64,000 nt of DNA from Bacteriovorax stolpii. Its GTDB lineage: Bacteria > Bdellovibrionota > Bacteriovoracia > Bacteriovoracales > Bacteriovoracaceae. The notes beneath the pieces were generated by a model that was not told the DNA's origin, ran no database searches, and worked only from the letters and a program-made list of their open reading frames with translations. Shown in pieces: positions 26,375-34,690 of the stretch. Each line of letters begins with the position of its first letter. Positions within the stretch are counted from its first letter, which is position 1. The stretch spans positions 2,046,001 to 2,110,000 of the forward strand of contig NZ_CP025704.1 in assembly GCF_002872415.1 (NCBI RefSeq), read 5' to 3'. A program made the translations under genes and the position numbers.

Positions 26375-27292
26375 ATGAAAAAACACTCTACCTTACTGTT
26401 TCTGTTTGGAATTCTCACTTTTTCTCTCGTAAATAATTCTTACGCTAAAGAAGAACTGACCGTTATTCAAACAGTCTCTAAAGACCGCAGGTCATTTGTG
26501 GTGGCCAAAGGGATTAAAGACGGAGTCATGAAAGGCCAGGAGATTATTTTTGCTAACGACAACGTCAGCGTGGTTTGTAAGGCAGCTGAAGTTAACCGCG
26601 ATTTTTCTCTCTGGGTGCCGGTTGACCGCACGGTTACGATTCCTTTTAATAAAGAAGATATCGTCAGCTCCAACTCTACTGTCTACGGAAACGTAGCTCT
26701 GGAAATCGCTGCTGATCCAAGCCTTACTCCAGACATTAACTACAACGAAGTTTATAAAAAATTCAGAGCGCAGAATAACTGGGCGATTAAGGCCAGCTAC
26801 AATAAAGGACTGACTCAATCTTCGTCTTCTGTTGCCGATGAAAAAAACTCGAGCCGCTCGGGCTACAACGTGACCCTGGAATACAACTACCGCTTCTTGC
26901 CTGAATTTGAAATGAGTTTTGGTGCGAGAATGGATAACGAAGTCTACAGAATTGAGAACCCGGAACTGGATATCCCTACAAGAAGAATCATGGGAACGGT
27001 GGCAGCGACTTATCATTTTGTAACCTTCTCTGATAACAAAAACAATTTCTATCTCACCGTAGCTGCTGGTCTTGGTAAGTCTGAGACCACTGTCGATGAC
27101 GACAAAAGCTCAGGACGTGTCACTCTTTTACCAGAGGCCCGTTTAGGTTATATGATGCCTTTTTCAAAAAGTATGGCCATGGTTTTTGAAGGATCTGTTG
27201 AATCACTTAGCTCAACAGAAACTTTTTCAGACGGCACAGAACAAACAACGAACATTTTAAACTTCAGAGCGACCATTGGACTTAGATTCTAA
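26375..27292 (+). CDS. Outer-membrane beta-barrel-like protein
   Basis: A 305-residue exported protein. The signal peptide covers residues 1-24 (ending NNSYA). Residues about 28-85 form a small module with the pattern FVVAKGIKDGVMKGQ that also appears, permuted to the C-terminus, in the 58699-59871 protein. From about 115 onward alternating polar/hydrophobic strands with aromatic girdles (YNVTLEYNYRF, YHFVTF, YLTVAAGLG) suggest an eight-stranded-type barrel, and the chain ends in ATIGLRF, with the C-terminal Phe expected of BAM substrates. Function is unknown. The start lacks an SD and may be leaderless. It is divergent from the giant lipoprotein gene. Confidence 0.75.
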   Translation: MKKHSTLLFLFGILTFSLVNNSYAKEELTVIQTVSKDRRSFVVAKGIKDGVMKGQEIIFANDNVSVVCKAAEVNRDFSLWVPVDRTVTIPFNKEDIVSSNSTVYGNVALEIAADPSLTPDINYNEVYKKFRAQNNWAIKASYNKGLTQSSSSVADEKNSSRSGYNVTLEYNYRFLPEFEMSFGARMDNEVYRIENPELDIPTRRIMGTVAATYHFVTFSDNKNNFYLTVAAGLGKSETTVDDDKSSGRVTLLPEARLGYMMPFSKSMAMVFEGSVESLSSTETFSDGTEQTTNILNFRATIGLRF

Positions 27293-27313
27293 TGGCCGCT
27301 CTTTGTATCTCTT

Positions 27314-29017
27314 TTAAACTTCTTCAAATCTAGGGTCATTGTTTCCCGGAAGTGAGTATGACTCTCCAGAAACTTTCTTCATATATCCAACACTCGCTTT
27401 GACTTCAGGCTTTTTAATTGTTCTGACATTATCCTTAACGACTTCCCTTTGTGCTTCTTCCTCTTGTGCACCTTTAACTGTCACCACCAGAGTATCAACC
27501 ACAGACTTCAGCGAATTTGCCTGGTATGAAAGAGACTCAGCAGCGGCCGCTGCCTGCGCCGATGTGGCCGCATTTGTCTGAGTCACCTGACCCAGGACAT
27601 TCATCGCTTTTGTGATCTCTAAAACACCGCTGGATTGTTCTTCACAGGCCACTGCGATTTCATTCGTCATACTTGTAACCTCAGAAACCTTATGAACGAT
27701 TTCTTCCAGGACATCTCCGCATTCTTTAGCAACCATTGTCCCCGATTCGATTTTCTCTTTTCCTTTACCAATCAGTCCTTCAACCTGAGTCGCTGTGTTT
27801 TTAACGATTGTTTCAACCTGGTGAATACTTTCTTCCAGCATTTTAGAGATCTCTAGAGAAGCGTTCCCTGAAACCTGTGCAAGCTTTCCTACTTCTTCAG
27901 CAACAACCGCAAACCCTTTTCCATGCTCACCAGCTCTGGCCGCTTCAACAGAAGCATTAAAGGAAAGAAGCTTTGTCTGAAAAACGATGTCGTTAATAAT
28001 TTGTGTTTTCTTGGCAATCTCACCAATCACTTCAACAATTTTTGAAATCTCAGCATTACTGTGATTAATTTGCTTCATGATATCTGTATTCGAGTCATTG
28101 ATTCCGTTAATCGCCATAATCATACTGTCGACAACTTCTTTCCCTTTAGAAGCACTTCCACGGCTGTCTAAGGCCATCTGGCTGGCGCGTTTAGCGTAGT
28201 CAGAGTTTTTCTGCACCATTGTACTCATCTCTTGAATGGAAGCAGCTGTCTCTTCTAATGAAGCTGACTGCTCAGTGGCCGCAGTTGAAAGCTCTTCAGA
28301 AGAAGCGGCAATCTGCTGAGAGGCTGAGGTCACCTGCAAAAAATTCTCTGAAAGGTTTTCAATAATAGTGTTCATGGATTTAGAAAGAGCTCTCAGGATC
28401 AAAGTCGCAATTCCTAATCCTAATGCAATCGTTAAAAGACTTGAAACTACAAAGAAAATCTTTGCTTCATCATAGTCTGTCTGTGCCATCAATGCTTCCT
28501 GATCAATATCTTTTTTTACTTGAGAACTTAATCCTTCTAAAATGGCCTCTGCCTCTTTTCTTAAAGTACGGCCATGCTCTTCAATCAAGTTTGCCGCTTC
28601 TTTGATTTTTTTATCGTGGGCCAGGCCTTCAACTTTTTGATCTAAGATAAACCACTCTTGATAAATCTTTTCAAAAGAAAGGAGAGATTGTAACTCTTCC
28701 CCTTTTAAAACATTCTTTCCTTCTTTAATAAGCGCTTTAATTTCTTCATCGCGCTTCTCAATTGATTCTTTTGCCGTTTTAAAAGCACCTTCTTCAACGT
28801 TAACGATATAGTTCTTCTCAATACTCTGCTGAAGATAAAACTTTTCTAAAAGCGCCTGAGTTTTATTGGCCTTATTCATTTGAACAATACTAATGTCCTG
28901 AAGAACATTATTAATTTTATTCATTTGATAAAAACCATTAAAGGCGACGGCGCCAATTCCAAAGACAAGGAAACCCATGGCCAAGTAAACCTTGGCACTT
29001 AAACCCCAGTTCTTCAT
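27314..29017 (-). CDS. Methyl-accepting chemotaxis protein
   Basis: A 567-residue transmembrane chemoreceptor. TM1 is at about residues 9-30, a helical periplasmic sensor (four-helix-bundle MCP type) follows to about 185, and TM2 is at about 188-210. No convincing HAMP domain separates TM2 from the signalling coiled coil. The hairpin tip is conserved ([20 protein letters not shown], then [15 protein letters not shown]), where CheW and CheA dock. Ala/Gln/Glu-rich heptads on both arms are likely methylation sites. The ligand is unknown. It lies 20 nt downstream of a cheW-like gene and is cotranscribed with it. Confidence 0.95.
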   Translation of the reverse strand: MKNWGLSAKVYLAMGFLVFGIGAVAFNGFYQMNKINNVLQDISIVQMNKANKTQALLEKFYLQQSIEKNYIVNVEEGAFKTAKESIEKRDEEIKALIKEGKNVLKGEELQSLLSFEKIYQEWFILDQKVEGLAHDKKIKEAANLIEEHGRTLRKEAEAILEGLSSQVKKDIDQEALMAQTDYDEAKIFFVVSSLLTIALGLGIATLILRALSKSMNTIIENLSENFLQVTSASQQIAASSEELSTAATEQSASLEETAASIQEMSTMVQKNSDYAKRASQMALDSRGSASKGKEVVDSMIMAINGINDSNTDIMKQINHSNAEISKIVEVIGEIAKKTQIINDIVFQTKLLSFNASVEAARAGEHGKGFAVVAEEVGKLAQVSGNASLEISKMLEESIHQVETIVKNTATQVEGLIGKGKEKIESGTMVAKECGDVLEEIVHKVSEVTSMTNEIAVACEEQSSGVLEITKAMNVLGQVTQTNAATSAQAAAAAESLSYQANSLKSVVDTLVVTVKGAQEEEAQREVVKDNVRTIKKPEVKASVGYMKKVSGESYSLPGNNDPRFEEV

Positions 29018-29037
29018 TTTAAACCCCTATTAATTTT

Positions 29038-29457
29038 TTAAGCGACGAGTTTTAGTTCGTCTTCGAGATTGATAAGTAGGTGTAGTCTTTCGTTGTCACT
29101 GATGACTCCCTCTATATAATTTTTTTTGAATGTGATGAGATTCTCAGAAACGGGTTTGATCTCATCCGCCTTGGCGTCCAGGATACTAGAGACAGAATCG
29201 ACTAAGACTCCAATGAGTTTGTCTTTGACCTCTAATATGATGATCGTCTTCCTGAAATTATCTTCGTCTGTTCTTAAATTTAACTTGAGACATAGATCAA
29301 CAATCGGAATGATTATTCCTCGCACATTTATAATACCGCTTAAATGATTTGGATTGAGAGGAACAGGTGTAATATTTTTTTCTGCAATCACTTCTTTGAT
29401 TTTTAGTATCGAGACTGCATAAGAATTATTTTCTAAACGAAACGAAATGTATTTCAT
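29038..29457 (-). CDS. CheW-like chemotaxis coupling protein
   Basis: A 139-residue single-domain CheW-like protein (YAVSILKIKEV, GIINVRGIIIPIVDL, GVLVDSVSSIL). CheW bridges receptors and the CheA kinase in the cytoplasmic signalling array. No CheA, CheY-CheZ or methyltransferase gene is in the window, so this pair probably adds a dedicated receptor-adaptor couple to a pathway encoded elsewhere. The start ATG follows a strong GGGGAG. It is the first gene of a two-gene unit with the MCP. Confidence 0.92.
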   Translation of the reverse strand: MKYISFRLENNSYAVSILKIKEVIAEKNITPVPLNPNHLSGIINVRGIIIPIVDLCLKLNLRTDEDNFRKTIIILEVKDKLIGVLVDSVSSILDAKADEIKPVSENLITFKKNYIEGVISDNERLHLLINLEDELKLVA

Positions 29458-29571
29458 AAATCTCCCCTCGAGAAACAGTTTAGTAAGGGAATGTTAAAAG
29501 ATTATGGAGCTTTTAAATTTATGAAGTTAGTTGAATTTTTAGCGTGCATTTCATTTAGTAAACAACAAATA

Positions 29572-29597
29572 AACAAGGCCTCTTGCGAGGCCTTGTT
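29572..29597 (-). terminator. Intrinsic terminator of the dioxygenase gene
   Basis: AACAAGGCCTC / GAGGCCTTGTT form a perfect 11-bp stem with loop TTGC, followed on the minus strand by TTATTTG. It begins 3 nt after the stop at 29600. Confidence 0.85.
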
Positions 29598-29599
29598 AT

Positions 29600-30541
29600 T
29601 TACTTTATAAGTCCAATCTCTCTCAATCTCTGAGTTAAGAATTCTCCTGCAGTAATTTCCGGCTGTGGAGTTCTTCCACCAGCACTCTCACAAGAAGGAA
29701 TGCATTTTAAAATTGCATTCGAGTGTGGGTGAACGAAGAATGGCATAGAGAATCTTGCAGACCCGTCATCAGATGGGTTGATTACTCTGTGAGTTGTCGA
29801 AGGAAGAACATTGTTTGTAATTCTCGACATCATATCCCCTGTATCAACGACGATTTCACCTGGGCGAGACTCTACGTCTAACCAAGTTCCATCGCGCTCA
29901 AGAAGTTGAAGTCCTGAATCAGTCGCTCCAACCAGCATCGTGATAAGGTTGATATCTTCGTGAGCTGCTGCTCTGATTGAGTTCTTTGTATCTTGTCCTT
30001 TTGTAGGCGGGTAATGAATCATACGAATGATTGAGTTCCCGTCGTGAATCATATTTGAGAAATAATCACTTGGTACATCAAGACCCTTTCCGATTGCCTC
30101 AAGAAGAGTGACCGACGTTGCATCCATTGCTTCGTAAAGCTCGATGAATGTCTTTTTAAGTTCAGCAACTTCTGTTGGCCAGACGTTTTCAGGGTAAACA
30201 CCTTTGTATGCACTTGTTGCTGCCAGTTCACGCCCAACGTGCCAGAACTCTTTTAGGTCCGGGTTCTTGTTGTCTTTAGCGTGTTCTGTTTTAAAAGGAG
30301 TGTATCCGCGTTGTCCGCCGTTGTTTCCTTTGTATTTAATTTTTGTTTCAAGAGGAAGATCAAAGAATTCTTTTACCAGCTCATAAGCGCGGTCAATTTT
30401 CTTTTGCTCAACTGTGTGGTCTTTTAGAATAATGAATCCGTAGTCTTTAAGACCGCCGAAGATATCATTAACAAACTTTACTTTGTCGTTTTGTGTCCCG
30501 TGAACATAACTTAAAAGACTAAGCTCTGGTACCTTTCTCAT
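29600..30541 (-). CDS. Isopenicillin-N-synthase-family 2OG-Fe(II) dioxygenase
   Basis: A 313-residue soluble oxygenase of the IPNS/2-oxoglutarate-Fe(II) family. The N-terminal region has the DIOX_N pattern (GYTPFKTEHAKD); the jelly-roll core supplies the metal ligands in HEDINLITML (His-x-Asp) and STTHRVINP (distal His), and RFSMPFF supplies the 2OG-binding Arg-x-Ser. Members oxidise small molecules using 2OG, or without it in IPNS itself; the substrate cannot be told from sequence. No biosynthetic partner genes are adjacent. It has a good SD (AGAGGG), its own terminator and a 181-bp upstream gap without a gene, so it is probably monocistronic. Confidence 0.9.
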   Translation of the reverse strand: MRKVPELSLLSYVHGTQNDKVKFVNDIFGGLKDYGFIILKDHTVEQKKIDRAYELVKEFFDLPLETKIKYKGNNGGQRGYTPFKTEHAKDNKNPDLKEFWHVGRELAATSAYKGVYPENVWPTEVAELKKTFIELYEAMDATSVTLLEAIGKGLDVPSDYFSNMIHDGNSIIRMIHYPPTKGQDTKNSIRAAAHEDINLITMLVGATDSGLQLLERDGTWLDVESRPGEIVVDTGDMMSRITNNVLPSTTHRVINPSDDGSARFSMPFFVHPHSNAILKCIPSCESAGGRTPQPEITAGEFLTQRLREIGLIK

Positions 30542-30722
30542 AAATCCCTCTCAAATTTCGTTTCTTGCACTATAGCAAGGCCCTTCGTTTTCTCCTCATA
30601 GAAAAGCCATAGCTACTGTATCTGATTTTTAGATATATCAGGATTTGGTTAAGGGCGCTTAAGTCATGAAAATATTATAGGTTTTGAGGGTCTAAAACAC
30701 TAAAAACATGAGGAAAATCGGC

Positions 30723-31406
30723 CTATTTGAAGATAGCAGAGCCCACGCGAATGTAGTCCGCTCCTTCCCTTAGGGCCATTTTATAATCCTGGCTCATCCC
30801 CATGGAGAGCTTTAAATCCGAAAGCCCCAGCTCTTTTTGGGCCAGCTCGCGGGCATTTTTTAAATCGCCAAAGCATTTTAAAGCAGCGGCTTCAAAGTCT
30901 TCTGATCGCACAGACCCCATAGTCATGAGCCCATGGATCACCAGTTTTGGGCCTCCATGCTTTTTTAAAAAAAGCATACTCTCAAGCATCTCTTCCACTG
31001 TATCGAATCCCGACTTCTCGTCTTCATGAGAAGTGTTGAGCTGGAAAAAAAGTTTTAACTCTTCCCCTTTAAACTCTCCTTCTCTTTTAATGATTTCTTC
31101 CACGAGTTTTTTTGAACTCACAGAATGAATACTCCAAAGATTGGGGATTTTTAAAAGCTCTTTGACTTTGTTGGATTGCAGGTTTCCGATGAAGTGCCAG
31201 CGAACGTCTTTAAGCCCTCGAGTGGCAAAAGCAGCTGCTTTTTCTTCCAGGTCTTGCACGCGGTTTTCACCAAAATCCATTTGCCCCAACTCATAGGCCA
31301 TGGCCACATCATCAATTGGTGAATACTTAGAAACAGCGACAAGAATTGAAGAACCAAGCTCCGCTTTTAATGAGCGGAGCCTTTGGTCTAAATCAGTTTT
31401 GATCAT
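30723..31406 (-). CDS. YggS/PROSC-family PLP homeostasis protein
   Basis: A 227-residue cytoplasmic PLP-binding protein of the YggS/YBL036C family: a single alanine-racemase-like TIM barrel without racemase activity that buffers pyridoxal phosphate. The PLP lysine is in LVAVSKYSP, and the phosphate site includes LSMGMSQDYK and YIRVGSAIF near the C-terminus. GENRVQDLEEK and WHFIGNLQSNK are family hallmarks. I start at MIKTDLDQ (ATG at 31406), overlapping the preceding gene by 14 nt; a start at 31442 would add a basic leader without family support. It is the last gene of the glpX operon. Confidence 0.93.
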   Translation of the reverse strand: MIKTDLDQRLRSLKAELGSSILVAVSKYSPIDDVAMAYELGQMDFGENRVQDLEEKAAAFATRGLKDVRWHFIGNLQSNKVKELLKIPNLWSIHSVSSKKLVEEIIKREGEFKGEELKLFFQLNTSHEDEKSGFDTVEEMLESMLFLKKHGGPKLVIHGLMTMGSVRSEDFEAAALKCFGDLKNARELAQKELGLSDLKLSMGMSQDYKMALREGADYIRVGSAIFK

Positions 31407-31713
31407 TTTTCTTTTTGAATTTAAACTTCGCTTCAACCTCAACGTCGTAGCGGTCTAAAATATCAGTGGCAATTTTTGAAGCGTCTACTTTCGAAAGATA
31501 ATTTTTAATTTCTTCTCTGATCCCATTGGTGAAATCTTCTTTAGCGCCTTTGGCATTCTGGACAAGCCCAGAGAGGATTTCTTTTGGCAGAGGAAGATCT
31601 TCTAAAATTTTCTTAACCGACTCTTCCGTCATGAATGCAGCACCAACACCAACCGACACTACTTTTTTAATAATGCCTTCGATAGGTGAGCCTTTATTTT
31701 CTTTATCACTCAT
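31393..31713 (-). CDS. Small phasin-like cytoplasmic protein, unknown function
   Basis: A 106-residue protein without signal peptide. Residues 10-100 are mostly amphipathic helix (VKKILEDLPLPKEILSGLV, then EEIKNYLSKVDASKIATDIL), reminiscent of phasin-like or polyhydroxyalkanoate-granule proteins, and the tail is very basic (KFKFKKKNDQN). I cannot assign a function. It is sandwiched between an SRPBCC protein (18 nt upstream) and yggS (overlapping downstream), with AAGGAG before its ATG. Confidence 0.75.
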   Translation of the reverse strand: MSDKENKGSPIEGIIKKVVSVGVGAAFMTEESVKKILEDLPLPKEILSGLVQNAKGAKEDFTNGIREEIKNYLSKVDASKIATDILDRYDVEVEAKFKFKKKNDQN

Positions 31714-31731
31714 AACACTCGCTCCTTAGTC

Positions 31732-32157
31732 TTAAACAGATTTAGCGCGCTTAAAAAATGACTGCATCATCACTGGCAGGTTCTTTTCTGTTAGAGCAGA
31801 AAGAATTGCGTTTGGTGCAAACATTTTGAAATCAACTTCTAAAGTGTAAGTCACTTCAGTTTTCCCGTTGCCCAGGTCTTTTAGAGTCCAGTTACCATCG
31901 TTCTTTTTGAAAAGGTCACCTGATTCTAAAACCCATGAAACTTTAGTCGGACGAGATTGAGTTGTCGCTAAAGTGTATTTGAAGCTCTTAATTAAATTTA
32001 CAGAGTATTCAACTTTCGCGCTTGTTTCATTCTGACTTAAAACTTTTGTTGAGCTTACGCCATCAACGAAATCAGGGTATTTTGCATAATCGACGATAAC
32101 GTCATAAAGCTTGTTGATATCCACATCGACAACTTCAGTTCTAGAGGCACTTGCCAT
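31732..32157 (-). CDS. SRPBCC (START/Bet v1-like) domain protein
   Basis: A 141-residue cytoplasmic protein with the SRPBCC helix-grip fold: N-terminal strand (SRTEVVDVDI), the helix containing KYPDFVDGV, an antiparallel sheet (KVEYSVNLI, KVSWVLESG, KTEVTYTLEVDF) and a long C-terminal helix. The YxxYPxFVxGV-like opening recalls the COQ10/RatA subgroup, which binds lipids, quinones or ribosomes, but the ligand is not determined. It lies 32 nt downstream of glpX and 18 nt upstream of a small helical protein gene; GGAG precedes the ATG. Confidence 0.88.
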   Translation of the reverse strand: MASASRTEVVDVDINKLYDVIVDYAKYPDFVDGVSSTKVLSQNETSAKVEYSVNLIKSFKYTLATTQSRPTKVSWVLESGDLFKKNDGNWTLKDLGNGKTEVTYTLEVDFKMFAPNAILSALTEKNLPVMMQSFFKRAKSV

Positions 32158-32189
32158 AACATTTTCTCCGTAAAATATTAGTCAGTAAA

Positions 32190-33143
32190 TTAATAACGAG
32201 GTTTTGTATCAAAGTGGTGTTCAGCTTCAATGTGTCTGATCGTTCCAGAGCTTGATCTCATAACGATTGAGTGAGTGATTGCTCCCCATGACTTGAATTT
32301 TACACCTTGAAGGAAGTTCCCTGTTGTGACTCCAGTCGCAACAAACATAACGTTTCCGCGTGCAAGATCGTCTAGTTTGAAAACTTTGTTCAAATCAGTG
32401 ATTCCCATTTTTTTAGCGCGGCCTTTTTCTTCGTCGTTTCTCCACTGAAGGATTCCCTGGAAGTCTCCGCCCATACATCTCATCGCTGCTGCCGCTAAAA
32501 CACCTTCTGGTGCTCCACCGATACCAAAAAGGATATCCACTCCAGAGTTTGGATCACAACACGCGATCGCCGCAGAGACGTCACCGTCTCCGATTAACTG
32601 GATACGAGCACCAGCGTCTCTGATTTCCTGGATAAGTTCTTTATGGCGAGGACGATCTAAAACAATAGCTGTTAGATCGGCGATACGGCATTTTTTTGCT
32701 TCAGCAAGACGGCGTAGATTTTCTTTTGGTGATTCATTGATATCAATCAGCCCTTTTCCTTCGCGTCCGCAAGCAATTTTTTTCATATAAGTGTCTGGTG
32801 CGTGTAGGAAGTTTCCTTTTTCAGCAATGGCCATTACTGAAATTGAGTTGTAACCACCAGTCGCACACACTGTCGTTCCTTCAAGTGGATCAAGAGCGAT
32901 TTCTAGCTCAGCCCCTTTTCCTGTTCCAACTTTTTCACCGATGTAAAGCATGGGAGCTTCATCGCGCTCGCCTTCACCGATAACAACAATGGCATCACAT
33001 TCAACAGAATCAAGCATTGCTCTCATGGCATCAACAGCGGCCTGGTCTGCAGCTTTTTCATCTCCACGACCCATTAGACGGGCAGAAGCGATAGCGGCCA
33101 TTTCAGTTACACGGACAAATTCCAAAGCAAGGTTACGATTCAT
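32190..33143 (-). CDS. glpX: Class II fructose-1,6-bisphosphatase
   Basis: A 317-residue GlpX-type fructose-1,6-bisphosphatase, the gluconeogenic step from fructose-1,6-bisphosphate to fructose-6-phosphate. The lithium-sensitive phosphatase metal motif is clear (ALDPLEGTT near residue 82) with the acidic site GEGERDEAPML, and the substrate region GIGGAPEGVLAAAAMRC is intact. Length matches the family. It leads an operon with an SRPBCC protein, a small helical protein and the PLP-homeostasis protein. A TATAAT about 44 nt upstream of the ATG and GGAG 7 nt before it fit a constitutive promoter. Confidence 0.96.
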   Translation of the reverse strand: MNRNLALEFVRVTEMAAIASARLMGRGDEKAADQAAVDAMRAMLDSVECDAIVVIGEGERDEAPMLYIGEKVGTGKGAELEIALDPLEGTTVCATGGYNSISVMAIAEKGNFLHAPDTYMKKIACGREGKGLIDINESPKENLRRLAEAKKCRIADLTAIVLDRPRHKELIQEIRDAGARIQLIGDGDVSAAIACCDPNSGVDILFGIGGAPEGVLAAAAMRCMGGDFQGILQWRNDEEKGRAKKMGITDLNKVFKLDDLARGNVMFVATGVTTGNFLQGVKFKSWGAITHSIVMRSSSGTIRHIEAEHHFDTKPRY

Positions 33144-33186
33144 TGATTGAACTCCAATTTTTAATAAAAGAGGTAAATGCCCTTTG

Positions 33187-33192
33187 ATTATA
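33187..33192 (-). promoter_or_regulatory. -10 element of the glpX operon
   Basis: A perfect TATAAT on the minus strand lies 43 nt before the glpX ATG. No good -35 is seen at 16-18 nt, so an activator or an upstream terminator-promoter overlap is possible. Confidence 0.4.
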
Positions 33193-33217
33193 AAAGGGTT
33201 CTGGGAGTTAGGAAAGA

Positions 33218-33246
33218 AAAAGTCACCTATGTGCTAGGTGACTTTT
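33218..33246 (-). terminator. Intrinsic terminator of the PilZ gene
   Basis: AAAAGTCACCTA / TAGGTGACTTTT form a perfect 12-bp stem with a 5-nt loop. On the minus strand it starts 6 nt after the PilZ stop and ends in a TTTT-TCTTTCC tract. Confidence 0.85.
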
Positions 33247-33252
33247 CTTGGT

Positions 33253-33975
33253 TTATCCGCCAAGTTTATAGATTAGAAATTCTTTAGCGTCTGTTGGCAG
33301 GTGATCGTCAGAGATTTTTCTCACAACGCCTAAGGCCATTTCGATTTTTTCTGCCACAACTGAGTCGTCGATCTGGAAAACAAACTCATCTTCCAATGAC
33401 AGCGGAGTGTCCAGGTCTCTTTGAGTCATAACTCGACCTGTTTTTAGGCCCACACCTTCTTCCCACTCGATGAAATGCTCCATCATAAGAATTTGAAAGC
33501 GCGAAATCCCGGCACTCGCGTGCTCCCAGACATAAAGATCAAGAACACCATCGGCCTTTAGCCAGAACATCAGGTTGTTTGGCAGGTCGATAGACATGTC
33601 GGTTTTATGAAGTGGTTTAATATGCGAAACAATGTTGTCGAAAGATAAAAATGAGCGCATTTTTTCTTCAAAACTGATGCTCGAATCAAACGCTAGTCCC
33701 AATGAAGCTTCGCGCACCCATTGAATTCTCGCCTTGATAGAAACATTGATTCCTCTCCAGTGCAGCTCACCTTCGATTTTTGAGCCCACTTTATAATCAT
33801 GAGTTCCGTCTTTGAAAGATAGTTGCATCCCTGTAAGTGAAATATCTTTAACTTCAAACACCATTTTAGCGCCCGAAGCTTCTTTAAAAATCATAAAACC
33901 AAAGGGAAAACGAGGAAAAACTCTTTTTTCCAGTTCCTGGTAATCGGTTTTAATTAAACTTAAGTGTCTTTCCAA
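33253..33975 (-). CDS. PilZ-domain c-di-GMP effector
   Basis: A 240-residue cytoplasmic protein with an N-terminal PilZ domain: RVFPRFPF (Arg-x3-Arg switch) near residue 14 and DISLTGMQL (D-x-S-x-x-G) near residue 44, both required for cyclic-di-GMP binding. About residues 110-240 are a second region without a recognised fold, probably the output. The start is TTG with GGAG 6 nt upstream; no in-frame ATG would keep the RxxxR motif. It is divergent from pgsA and has its own terminator. Confidence 0.9.
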   Translation of the reverse strand: MERHLSLIKTDYQELEKRVFPRFPFGFMIFKEASGAKMVFEVKDISLTGMQLSFKDGTHDYKVGSKIEGELHWRGINVSIKARIQWVREASLGLAFDSSISFEEKMRSFLSFDNIVSHIKPLHKTDMSIDLPNNLMFWLKADGVLDLYVWEHASAGISRFQILMMEHFIEWEEGVGLKTGRVMTQRDLDTPLSLEDEFVFQIDDSVVAEKIEMALGVVRKISDDHLPTDAKEFLIYKLGG

Positions 33976-34045
33976 TTTTTTCTCCTAGTAAGCTTCACTA
34001 CTCTTAGGTTAAAATAGAGTTACATTTATTATAAGAAGGAAAAAA

Positions 34046-34690
34046 ATGAGTAACGAGTGGGAAATAGATAACCTTCCAAATCGCTTAACTATGTTCAGGG
34101 TGATTCTGATCCCTATTATTGTTTTCTCTATGTTTTCCGTGCTGGTCAACTACGAGTGGGCACGTCAGCATACAAAACTTCTCAACTATGTTGCCGCCTG
34201 GACGTTCGTCGCAGCTTCAATCACAGATTTCCTTGATGGCTTTATCGCCAGAAGAAAAAATATCGTGACTGTTTTTGGCTCTTTTTTAGACCCAATTGCT
34301 GATAAATTTCTGGTGATCTCTGCACTGATCATGCTTTTAGCGATGAACCGAGTGAATGTTTTAGTTGTTCTCATTCTCGTTCTGCGCGAGATGTACATCA
34401 CCGCCCTTCGCCTGCTGGCCATTGAAAAAGGATTAAGTGTTCCAGTTGGTGCTTTAGGTAAATGGAAAACCGCTACACAAATGGTGGGTGTTCCCCTGCT
34501 TATGGCCTACGATGTCCCATGGGGAATCGATATGCCGTTAATCGGGACGATTCTTATTTATTTAGCTTCAATATTTTCACTTTACTCAGCCGTTGAATAT
34601 TCATTGGGTCTGGTAGGTAAAATCCAAAAAATTAGAAAAGAGAAAAAACGCAAAAAAAACATAGAGGATGCGAGTGAACCAACTACTTAA
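34046..34690 (+). CDS. pgsA: CDP-diacylglycerol-glycerol-3-phosphate 3-phosphatidyltransferase
   Basis: A 214-residue integral membrane enzyme that joins CDP-diacylglycerol to glycerol-3-phosphate, the committed step to phosphatidylglycerol and cardiolipin. The CDP-alcohol phosphotransferase signature is complete: DFLDGFIAR, then after 8 residues GSFLDPIAD, carrying all metal-binding Asp. There are about five to six hydrophobic segments. The C-terminus is a long Lys/Arg-rich tail (KIRKEKKRKKN). The start follows AAGGA. It overlaps serB by 17 nt, and panD follows, so lipid, serine and pantothenate genes share a transcript. Confidence 0.95.
   Translation: MSNEWEIDNLPNRLTMFRVILIPIIVFSMFSVLVNYEWARQHTKLLNYVAAWTFVAASITDFLDGFIARRKNIVTVFGSFLDPIADKFLVISALIMLLAMNRVNVLVVLILVLREMYITALRLLAIEKGLSVPVGALGKWKTATQMVGVPLLMAYDVPWGIDMPLIGTILIYLASIFSLYSAVEYSLGLVGKIQKIRKEKKRKKNIEDASEPTT

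Noticed and set aside
26492-27016. A 174-codon minus-strand ORF opposite the barrel-protein gene.
   Set aside because: The plus-strand frame has a signal peptide, beta pattern and C-terminal Phe. The minus-strand product is low-complexity Val/Arg-rich and lacks an SD or domain.
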